A stretch of 64,000 nucleotides of DNA from Euglena gracilis (taxonomy: Eukaryota; Euglenida; Euglenophyceae; Euglenales). The notes below the pieces were generated by a model. It was not told the DNA's origin, ran no database searches, and was given only the letters and a program-made list of their open reading frames with translations. The DNA is taken from the NCBI GenBank assembly GCA_039621445.1, contig CP154956.1:22238001-22302000 (forward strand), in the 5' to 3' direction. Shown here piece by piece: positions 42,475-53,100 of this stretch. The position numbers and the translations under genes are program-made. Within the stretch, counting starts at the first letter, position 1; each line of letters opens with the position of its first letter.

Positions 42475-42871
42475 TGTACCAGATACAAGGGGCTACGGCC
42501 TACAAGCTGGCCACGGCCGGGCCGTACACAGTGGCATGGTTTAACTATAAGACAAAGAGAGAATCTCAGAGCTAGCGAAAGCTTAGCGAAAGTAACTGGT
42601 TCCTAATTCAAGGTTACAGGGTTTGGTGCTTCGCAATTCTGTTTTAGAATTCAGAGGGCGAAGTCCCATTTGAATAGAAGTTTTATTGTTTTCTTTTACA
42701 AAGCTCGAAAGAGCAAGAATCACAATCATATAAGGGACTGCGGTCCCACCAATTCTTCTGCTTGTGTGCTTTGCATTCAAAAGGGGAAAATGGTTACAAA
42801 TTTTATTGTTACTCCCTCCACGGGATTTTTGGGAGGAATGCATAAGTGGAAAAGCCGGGGCGGGACGTACA
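42475..42871 (+). repeat. Element 3 copy C: 5' LTR (397 bp)
   Basis: On the plus strand it begins TGTACCAGAT and ends GGGACGTACA, i.e. the family ends in opposite orientation. It is followed at 42874 by TGGTAGCAGATT, the same primer-binding site as copy A. It lies inside ORF3 of copy 4. Confidence 0.8.
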
Positions 42872-43093
42872 CTTGGTAGCAGATTAGGTTTAACGGTCGT
42901 ACGAGCACACAAAAACTCAGAAAAGGCGTCTACGCACGGGCGAGGTGTCTCAGGGGCACAAGTGGCTACGGCTGCATCACAAAGCCTCTGAGCCCCCACC
43001 TTTGCTTATCTTTTTGGGGATTTTTACACAAATTTTTACAATTTTTACAATTTTTCCGATTTTCACAAAAATTTTCCCAACTTTTCATCAAAT
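42872..43093 (+). promoter_or_regulatory. Element 3 copy C: primer-binding site and leader
   Basis: TGGTAGCAGATT at 42874-42885, then about 200 bases of leader that become A/T-rich before the gag ATG at 43094. Confidence 0.7.
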
Positions 43094-46000
43094 ATGCAAA
43101 GCGCAAATACAAACAATGGAAACGCACCTATTAACTACGCTTTGTTAATAGGTTCGCTTCGAGGAATGTACAATGCAGACGAAGTCGCTACGGCGACAGA
43201 AAATTTTTCTTCACAAGGGGCGGAGGCCCAAACCGCTTTTGCGGTAGAAAATTTTCCTTCACAAGGGGCGGATGCCCAAGCCGCTTCTGCGGTGTAAAAT
43301 TTTTCCATACCAGGGGCGGATGCCCAAGTCGCTTCGGTGACGCCCCCCCCCCAACCGGGTTGTCGCACCCGAACCGCATTGGCGTGCCCCCCCCTCTACA
43401 AGCCGCTTCGCCGGTCCCCCCCCCCTCCAAGGGTCTTCGGACCCAAGCCGCTTCGGCGGTACCCCCTCCCTCCAAGGGTTTACGGACCCAACCCGCATTT
43501 GCGGACCAAACCTTACAACAACCGCATTTGCGGTAAAACACAATCCTACAATGGGTCTATGGACCCCCCCCCGCTTCTGCGGAGTATGACTCACAAGAGG
43601 GCAGAATGCCCGAACGGGGTTGGCAATTAGTGCGTTTTGACACCCAATTGCCAGCAAAGCCCCCCTCTTACGAGGATGGGTTGGAAACACCCTGTTTTTT
43701 CCAACCCCCCCCGCCCTACCACTGGTAAGCCCCATACGGGACTTGCCCCCCCCTCCACAATTGGGAGAAATCCCAGAACTACCTTGGTCCGCTAAAATGC
43801 GGTTGGTGGTCCCGGACACTGCCGGTGTCATTGTTCCTATGGACAATGATTCTGAGGAAGACCGGGATTCGTTCTCCAGTAATACCATTGAGCGCGTAGT
43901 CGCAAATTTACCAGAGAACCACCCACTACAACAGCGATTTCGACACATCGAAGCATGTGTCCAAAATTGCGCTAAAACAATGAACCAAGTCCTACAATTT
44001 GATGAAGACAGTCACAAGGCCGTTTTCGGCAAACTGGATTTCTTTTGGCAATACATCCAAGAATTTAGACAATTTTGCCAAAAGAATTTCAACTCCACTA
44101 CAATGGACCTTCGGAACCTCCACCAAGGTTTTGACGCGTTTCTGCGCGACACCTTGGTGCCGAACTTTCAACAGGTACAAGAGACCTTCCAAACCGCGGA
44201 ATCGCAGAATACTGCAAAATTTTCACATTTACAACAAAATCTACAACAATTGTTCACACAACTGGAAAACTTTTCTTATACAATGCAAGAAATGCAGACC
44301 CGCATACAACAACGGCATCAAGCGCCTACGGGTGCGGAATTTGGCTCATATGTCTCATATGAGCACTTCTCAACTTTGTACAATGTTGTACAACAATCCC
44401 AAGAACGCATTTTGCGTTTGGGTGATGAAAACGCGAGTTTTCATCAAAACTTTGCACAAATACGCGAAAACTATGTACAAAGAGCTTTTGCGCAAAAACT
44501 GGAAGAGCGGATTGCTCGTTTGGAACAAACTTCCTGCAAATGCGGTGAAGTTTCCAACTCAAATGGCGGAAATCGCGCATCGGCAAGATTTCCTCCATAA
44601 AAAGTGGCAAAATGACATACAAAAACTTGACACTGCTTCCAGTGCGCTACAATCCGCTACGGCGGAACTCCAATCACGCGATGCGGTGATTCTTAGCCTA
44701 CAAACCGCGAATGCAGAACTCCAAGACCGTGAAACGGTCATAACTACCATACAAACCGCGAATGCGGACCTCCAAATCGCGTTTGCGGACCTGAAAACTA
44801 CTTTTGCGGATGTTTCGGGACTACAAACTGCATTTGGGGACTTACAACGCCGCTTTGCGGAAACTTCCACCAAAAATCCTAGCATGGGAGCACTACGAAC
44901 CACTATAACCGATTTGCACAATCAGTTACAATCGGATGTGAACAAAATCGAATCTGCGTTTGCGGATTTGCATAAACGGTGCAACGGTATTCAAACATCA
45001 ATTTCGGATATCACCGGCATTGAAACCGCGCTTGCGGATTTGAATACCCAACGTAAAACCCTACAATCCACTACTTCCTACTTACAAAAACGCGTACAAG
45101 AACTTTCTACAAGGGTCTCCGGACTCCAACCATCTTCGGATGGACAAACGGTTCGCGAAGTCGAACTACCCCTTGATTTTCGCACATTATATGACCAAAT
45201 GCTTGCGAAAAATCAAGAAAGCTTACAAGAATTTTGTGAAACCTTGATGAGGACCGAAAATTCGGTAACTCAACAAGTTGTCACACTAAAACGACAAGTT
45301 TCAGTATTGGAGAACCGACTTTCTACAATGATGGTTGACAAAACCGCTGAAAATGCGATAGGGGTACCCCGACCCACGTTGGGTACCACAACCCCACAAA
45401 CCGAGAATCGGTTGAACGCTCTTACAACCGCAATGGAAACTTTGGTTAAACGGGTCCAATTTTTGGACACCACTTTTCCAAACTTTCCGCATATTTTGTC
45501 TCCATTGTTGAAAAATTAACACTTTTGGATGAACTACCCTCATACCGCAAACGTATTAAGCGTTTGCAGTGTGATGTGTTGAACGAATTTCGGACCTTTT
45601 CCAAGTGGGTGGTTCATTGGAACAAAGCATACAAGTTTTTGCATTTAGTTTTTCTTAGATTCATGCTATGTCCCTCAACCCCCAGCACTCTGCCGATGAA
45701 AACACAGATATCGGTGGTCAAAATGCAACTTCCAGCTCACAACGCGCTTTCGCACACCACCCGAAGCATCTTCGGATGCCCGACATCCAACTCGCGACTT
45801 TGTGCATCAAATTCGTGACGCGTTGGACGCCAATCCTTCCAAAAGCGCAGTAAACCGTTGTTCACCCGGGAATCGGGGAACCGCGGTAAATTCCGTGTTT
45901 TGCATTCGCGATTCATGGCCAATACCCGGGGTAGGGGTAGGGCTCATACCACGAATCAGTCCCGATTTGCAAATTTCTTGTTGTAAAACCGGAGGATTGG

Positions 46001-48620
46001 CGGTTTTTGCGGGAAAAACCGGTTCCTTATCCGAAGATTCACCCTTGTGCGGGGGAATCTTGAGTTGTGGTGTAAACGGGCGATTGTAATCGCGATTGTA
46101 GGCATGTGAATGATCATGTGCATCCGTGGATGCTTGTAGGGCATGCGCATCCGAAGATGATTGTAGGGGTGCGTATTCCTACCCCCCTGGTATGTTACCA
46201 CACCCCGAATCGCAGAATCTCGAACCCCTACAATCTGAATCTCTCAATCGCGACACACAACCATACAATTCGCGGAACCGCGATGTACCGAACACCCATG
46301 GTACCTACGGTACCATGAGTACCATTCTGGATGCACAGTCGCGCATGCCACCACAACAACCTTACTCCAACACTTACGATGGAAATCGCGGTCCACAACG
46401 CGATTTCAAAGGTACAATTACAATTGCCAACAAAGTTAAGCCACAATGGGACGGAGATCCCACAAGTTGGAAACAGTTTTGGCGCGATTGGGAATACTAC
46501 TGGGACTTGAAGGGTCCCACCCAAGATGGGAACCCTGAGGTAATCAAGATGGAATTCATTGATTGCCTCCCCAAAGAGGAAAAAGAACGCGCCCGACAAC
46601 TTGTGATCCGGAATCGGATAACTTTTGATGAACTGGTTGACCAATATGCGTCAACTTGTTCAAGCCTAATTTCGCGAATTACGCTTGAGAAAAAATGGCG
46701 GCAATTCGCGCCCAGTGACAGAAAATGGAAGTCAATCGACCTTTGGTATTACAAATGGTTGGGATTGGCTTCTGAGGTTGATGAACTGGGAGAGAACCAA
46801 ATGAAAGAACAATTTGATGCGGTTATCGTCCATTTCATTAATACAAATATCAAAGACATTCACCGCGAGGAACTCGCGGACAAGGAACTACGTTTCCAAA
46901 CAAATGAAACTCTCACAACTTTTGGGACAGATACAGTCGGCTTATACCCATCACCCTACCGCTGGTCTCCCTAGCGGTACGGTAAGTGCCCTACAAAAGA
47001 CTCCTTCTCCAAAATCCCCACAGGGATACGGAAAACATACAACCTCTCCAAAGGGTGATACAAAAACGCGCTATCCGCGCTCATTTGACCAATCTTCGGA
47101 CAAAACTTGCTTTTTTTTGCAAAAAGTCGGGGCATATGTCCCGTGATTGCCAACCCTGATACGCGAAAGCTAAACAAGGGGTTTGGGCAGCCTCGCGCTC
47201 CCCTCTGGGTTTTCACACAAATCACAATCACCTAACTGAGTTATCGCCAAAGGTCCCGATCCCGTTCCGCGACGCGGCGGGATCACCCCGTACGCCTCGA
47301 AAAGCAATCGCGACCATCCCTTCGCGAAGTGGATCTTTCTTCGCGCGACGTCATCGGATACACACAAAAAACCTTCGTTCCACCAAACCCTCCAAGGGGT
47401 GAAAGCGATTCACAACCCCCCTGTTCCCTTGTGGATTCCCCCATTTCCAAATGTTACCTTCCCCTCCCCCCGCCCCCACCCCAATGATCCCCCACAGGTG
47501 TTCAAAATCTCCTCTTTGGAACCCCGGCTTCCTCCACCTCCGGTGGACGACGAATCACCCTTTGCGCTATCCACTCACAAGGAAAACGATACATAGCCGG
47601 TATCACCGATTTTCTTTCTGGACCTCTCTGATGGGACCATACAACCATTACTTACCTCCCCCTCTGCCTTTGAAATCCCCCTTTGGAGTACCCCCCCCAC
47701 TCCAAATTTCTTGCGTCCAGAATCCCTTTTGGACAATTTTGAGATGCTTTTGCGAATTTTTTGGTAGCTTTTTGCCTCCTCCAAAATTTGTGGTCCACAA
47801 TTTTTGAACATCCTTTCCTTCTTTTCCGACTTTAATATCCCTCTTGTGGAAAGTACCCCCTTTTAAATTTTGGACTGCTGAACAGCCCATGTGTGAGTGG
47901 GTATGCTTTTTTTTACTGACTATCCCCATCTCCCTGCTAATGACTGCTTACCAACAATCGCTTTACCTCACCATTTTTTGTGTCTTTCAATCTCTTTCTG
48001 GATTAACCCCCACCCTACAAAACTTCCACTTCCCGTACAACCAAGCCTTCCTGAAGCTCCTACACCCGACAGCTACTTTTCTCCTCACAACCGAATCTCA
48101 CACCAATCCTCGGGTTTTCGCCTTAAACTGGACAAGACCCCCCTGTAAGGTTGCCCCCGACCCAACTACACTTTTACCGCATTCCTCCCACTCCCTCACC
48201 CCGCCCCCTTACAGCGATCACTCGCTATCACGTTCGCGAAGTGGATCATCTTCTTCGCGATCGTCATCCGGGAAACCGGACTACAACAAGAACCGTGGTC
48301 GAACGGGATTCCGTTCACCAAGACCTCCAAGGGGTGAAAGCCCATCAAAGTCAAACCACAAAACCGACAAAAGTGTTCCCTTTGTGGATCACACAACCAC
48401 CATTCGTCCAAATGTTACCGATCCCGCTCTCCCCGCCCGAACCAACGTCGCCACAATGATACAAAACACAACAGCAAACACAAAGTCGGGTTCAAAATCT
48501 CGTCTTTGGAGGAGGGAACCCCGGCTTCGGGCAGGGAGGGGGATGAGAACTCCGAATCCTCTTTGGAGGATGACCGCAATGCGGTCCGCGCATTGCGCGC
48601 TATCTACTCACACAAGAAAA
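43094..48620 (+). pseudogene. gag: Element 3 copy C: gag
   Basis: Starts MQSANTNNGN at 43094. A short tandem repeat in frame (43195-43345, about 57-bp period, ENFxSQGAxAQ) follows. Next is a Pro-rich region, then an unusually long coiled coil (about 43900-45500) with repeated T/S-A-x-A-D/E-L-Q units. The capsid-like domain has KPQWDGDPTSWKQFWRDWEYYW and KWKSIDLWYYKWLGLASEVDEL (46430-46980). A first CCHC knuckle, C-F-F-C...GHMSRDC, is at 47108-47150 with one extra T breaking the frame. An SR-rich stretch (about 48215-48270) and a second knuckle, CSLCGSHNHHSSKC, follow at 48377-48420. Frameshifts near 44590, 45520 and 46960 make it non-functional. Between 47150 and 48200 a Pro-rich stretch not obvious in copy A is present. 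Confidence 0.78.
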
Positions 48621-48980
48621 CGATAAACAGCTGAAGTGCTGAATCGGACCTGGAGCAGGGGAGCCCGAGGTCTGTGAGCACGGACCTCTGGGCTGATGAA
48701 CAGACGGAAGTAGGTCCTGATCAACCTTACTTTCCCTGCCCATCTGCCTTTTTGGTCGGTACCCGGAAAATTTTCGGGTCCCCCACCCCCCACTCCAAAT
48801 TTCTGCCTGGAATGTTGAGCAAAGTTGGAACAGGATCCTGGAACAGTTGGAGAGACAACAATTTTACACTGGATCCCGCACTTTGCGTACCCCCCATGGA
48901 ACTTTTGGTCCAAGCGGAAATCCGAACACAAAATTTTTCCACCAAATGCAAAATTTTGGTCGACACAGGGTGTCGAATAG
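48621..48980 (+). pseudogene. Element 3 copy C: protease start, truncated
   Basis: A short Pro-rich linker leads to LLVQAEIRTQNF and KILVDTGCRIV, the retropepsin active-site strand (DTG near 48961-48969). The frame is cut four codons later by the TGTACG end of copy 2's LTR at 48981. Everything downstream in copy C is absent from the window. Confidence 0.8.
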
Positions 48981-49285
48981 TGTACGTCTGATTCCCAATT
49001 CCCAATTCCCAAAAGCCTTCGCTTTCGCCTTGGCGCACCTACTTGGGAACTGAAAATCAGAGTAACAGTAAAAACCCTTTTCCCACTTCCCAAGAAGCAA
49101 AGCACGGAGCAATGCAGGGAGGACGGACTGGATAACCAAGTCCGGTCCGATGGAAAGGAAGGAAAAGGTATAAGAAGAATACCACCTGTGGAGAGAGAAG
49201 GGGGCACCCATTAGGAGATCCTAATAGGATCTGCTTCCATCCTAACTTCCTCAACGGAAGGGGACAGAAGCATACGCCTGGTACA
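48981..49285 (-). repeat. Element 3 copy 2: 3' LTR (305 bp)
   Basis: TGTACGTCTG...TGGTACA, very close to the 16728-17031 LTR. The CATCCCTCTCCC polypurine tract follows at 49286. Confidence 0.9.
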
Positions 49286-50106
49286 CATCCCTCTCCCAGG
49301 GCTATGCACGGTTTCCGTTGGACAAGGCATTCTGGCCACGGGATTTCGGACACAGACCTGGTCTGTGGGAGGTGCACCCTGGCGCATCCACAGGGGCCCT
49401 TTCCGTCGCACAGGGGTCCACTCAAAGGGGGGGGGGCGGAAAGGAGGGGACCCAAAAGCCCAAAACGCGCAAAATGGTTTCACCTATTTTGCGGTGGCTT
49501 ATGGGGTATAGTATATTATAGCCCATTGGGGAAAATGGGGCTGGCAGGTTTCCTTGCCAAGCAAACCCATCCACCCAGTTTGGGTGTGCCAAAGGCACTT
49601 GGGGTTGGGTCCATGGGCATTCCAGGAAAACCCATGGGGAGGGTGTGGAAGGAGGGGGCCTCTGACCAGTCAAACCTGGGCAGGGCGCATGGCCAGTCAA
49701 ACCTGACCACGCAAAAGGAAATCCTACTCTACAAAACCAACTGCCGGCGACAGCATTTGCCCCGGGGGGAAAGTAGAGAGGAGTGGGGGGTTGGCTTAGG
49801 CCAGAAAAGTTGTGCTGTCTGGCAGCCTTAAGGCCTCAAACGGCCGAAAAGAAAAGAAAGGGAAAGGAAAAGGGGCCGTCGGCCCTGTGCGCTGCGTGTC
49901 GCACGCCCGCGAGAGGGGAGAGGGGAGAGGGGTGTGCATGCATGCGCACGGAATCCTGCACATGGCAGCATCCCGGTGGGAACTTACTAGCGGCGAATAC
50001 CGCAAAGGGTCTTCGAAGGGGCTGTTCGGGCGAATACCCAAACAGGGTGTCAGGCGAATACCTGACGAGGGTGCTGAAAGACGCCGCATTGGCGCTGACA
50101 GACACC
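49286..50106 (-). other. Element 3 copy 2: polypurine tract and 3' UTR
   Basis: Near-identical to 17032-17851. Hairpin arms are at 49741-49754 and 49813-49825. It carries a five-base extra (GCGAA) near 49993 that turns CGTACCG of copy A into the small hairpin CGGCGAATACCG. Confidence 0.78.
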
Positions 50107-53100
50107 TCACCTGCCTTTATTGGCTGGACGTTCGCGGACCTCACGCCAGTAGTCGTGTTGGGGGTCCCCTAATGGGTCCTCAACCAACTCCAGTTGGCGT
50201 GGGGAACGCGGCGGAGCTGATTCACTCCGAATGGTGTTGAGCTCCGGATCGTTGACATCAAAGGAAGGGGTCTCCCAGTCCTTGATCCAATTATCCGGCA
50301 GCTTCTCCCTGGTACGTTCAGCATGATGCTGAAGATACCGTTGGAGTTGCTCCCAGAAAATTCTGGGCAGCATCACCGGCCAGATGATGTAATTCATCCG
50401 GGGGTGATTCGCAGGCACCTGCGGGGGCATCCCCGGGGTCTGCTTGAAGTTGATGTCATACATCCACCTCGCTGTCCGAACTCTTGCGGTATGGGGCCGT
50501 AATACAGCCGCCAACCAACCTCTGAAGTCCACCAAATCGTGTTCTTCAGGAGGCCACAGTGGCAAGGCGTATCCGCCATGCTGACGCTTGGAGAACAGGG
50601 GGTAAACCTGTGTCTCCCAGTCGCCATCAGTCCAGAGGTAAGGCATTCTTACCTTGGCGTGTTCCTCGACGGCGAGGCGCATTGCCCCAGCGTCGATCTG
50701 GAACTCACGGGCCATTCCCGTGTGGCGGTAGCTTTCTACCTTTCGGAAGTCGGAGTGCTTCAGGCGGCCTTCCACCTGCTTGTACTCCTTCTTCCACTTC
50801 TCCAGTGTCTCCCAGTGCTGGGGGACAATGGTGGTGACTGCTCCATCAGCAGTCTGCACGAACTTGCCTCCTATACAGTTGATGCACAAGGCAGGGATAT
50901 CCCTGTCGTGAGCATTCTCACTGTAGGAGTAGTTCAAGCTGTGCTTCCAGGCATTCAGGCACTCGCCACATACGAGCGCCACACAGTTCGGCACATATGC
51001 CCTGTGATGGAACCACGAGGATTGCACCTGCCGCTTGCACACATGCACAAGCGGTTGGTTATGCCGCACATGGTGGCATACGGTGCACGTCCAGGCAAAG
51101 GACGTGCCGTGCTGGAAATCCAACACGCAGTCCTCGCCAAAGTACTGTGCCAGTACTCTGGGTGAGCGCCTGTTCCAGAATGTCCAGGTATGTTCCGGGA
51201 CATAGTGGAAAGGTTCTCCTCGGACGAAGAGGGGCTGAATCCATCGATTCAGTGACCCTTTCTGGTGCCTAATAGCAGCCAGTTTCTTCGTCCTCTCTTC
51301 CACGGTGCCTAGTCTGGTCAGGATATCCTGGGTCCAGAGCTGGGCATCCGCAGACACAGGAGGTGAAGCAGGTTCATCCTGCTCCTCATCCGTCGATCCG
51401 GCGGAAGACTGGGCCTGTCGACCACGAGCCTTACCTTTCGGTTTGCTCTGGCCGTACCCGGACGATGCAACGGCCGAATAGTCGTGCATTGTCGTAGGGC
51501 CTTTCGGCTGTCCGCCAGTCTGACCTCCAGCGCCACCTTTCGGTGGTGGTTTCCCATCACCGCCTTTGGAAGGGGGCTTACAGGGTGCAGCACCCGATTT
51601 GCCTCCTTTCGGCTTCGCACTCCCGGAATCAGGAGACGACGCCTGCGGCTTACTCCTGGTATCAGGAGCCGATGGTGCCGGAGTAGACGTTTGCCGTCTG
51701 GGCGAAGCGGGCATACTGACCGCTGGGTCGCGCATGACGCTCCGAGGGGTTGGCATTCGTTCCTGGGGTTGTTCAGCAGGCCGTCGCCGAACAGGTTCAT
51801 CCTGTCCGACGAGGCGTGGCACTGTGGTCGTCACCGGAATCGGTGCTTCCACAGGCGCTGGCGCTCCCAGAAACTCTGCCATTGTCCTCGGGGCGGCAGG
51901 GACCCTGCGCGGTGTCGGTGGTCGTGGGGGTATCTCCTCCACTTCCATTTCGACATCCGGTCTAGGAGGTTGATCCTCCACAACCGCTGGCGCAGGTGCT
52001 ACAGGAGGTTGATCCTCCGCTGTAGCCGGTGCGACAGATGGCTCTGTCGGCTGGGGTTCATCCCCTGAAGGTGGTTGCACTGTTGCCGGAGATGGGGGTG
52101 TGGGGACACCGACATCTGGTGTCTCCACGACCTCAGCGGCGGAGCTTGATGCTACACCTCCACCTCGTGGCGTTAGTGCAGCAGCCACGGCAGTAATGCC
52201 AGTGACCACGGCGCCGAGCACACGGCCTCCTAACGAGGTGCGTGCTGCGGGGCTGGTAGGTTCTTCGAGGATATCCTCGACGACCATACCAGTCACCTCG
52301 GCTGGAGGCTCAGCCGTCGGGACAGGCGTTGCAGCCACAGGTATATCCCCTGCGGGTGCTTCGTCTGGCCGAGGCTGTGCCGGAGCATGCAGAGCAGCGT
52401 AGAGGATATCCTCCACGTTCTCACCTTCCTCCTCAGGAAGTTCCTGGTCTCCACCTACCGGTGGACAGACGGGAGCCGTCGCGGGGGCCGGGGAAACCGA
52501 TCTTTCCCCTGCCGCTCGCGGGGCAGAGACGAATGATACAGCCGTTCCTGTCGGAGACGGCGGCGCTGCCTCCAGTATGGTGACGGAGGGGCTGCGGTCG
52601 CGTTCCTCCCGCCGCGGAATCGCGGTGGTGGAAGCGACTGACGCCTCCCGTCTCCTTCGCGCCAGAGGTTCATCCTCTGGGGCGATGAAGGCGCGCAGAT
52701 CCTCGGGCGAACGAGGATCGTCAGGGTGCCATCGGCATCCCTGGGCATCCGCCAGCCTGTAAAAGGCCAGCGTACTGCTACTGGCGCTGTTGGGCCAGGG
52801 TGGCGGCCATGATGGCTGCACCCAAGCGTTTGCAGGCCTGTTCGGGCCCAGGAAACCGCGGTAACGCGTGTCTTCCCAGACCTCGAAAAACCCGTCCTCG
52901 AACTCCTGCACGCATGCCAGAATCGGCATACCCAGGTCGAGGATGGCCTTCGGGTAAGTCATCAGCTGGAGGAATACCTCCCTGTCGAGGGTACCGCCAA
53001 ACTGTCGCCTCAAATGTTCCTCCAGGTCTATCCCGGCGAGGTGCCAGTTGGGGCGCAGGTCGGCGATAACCCGACGACGACGAGGTCCCTCAACGGGGTC

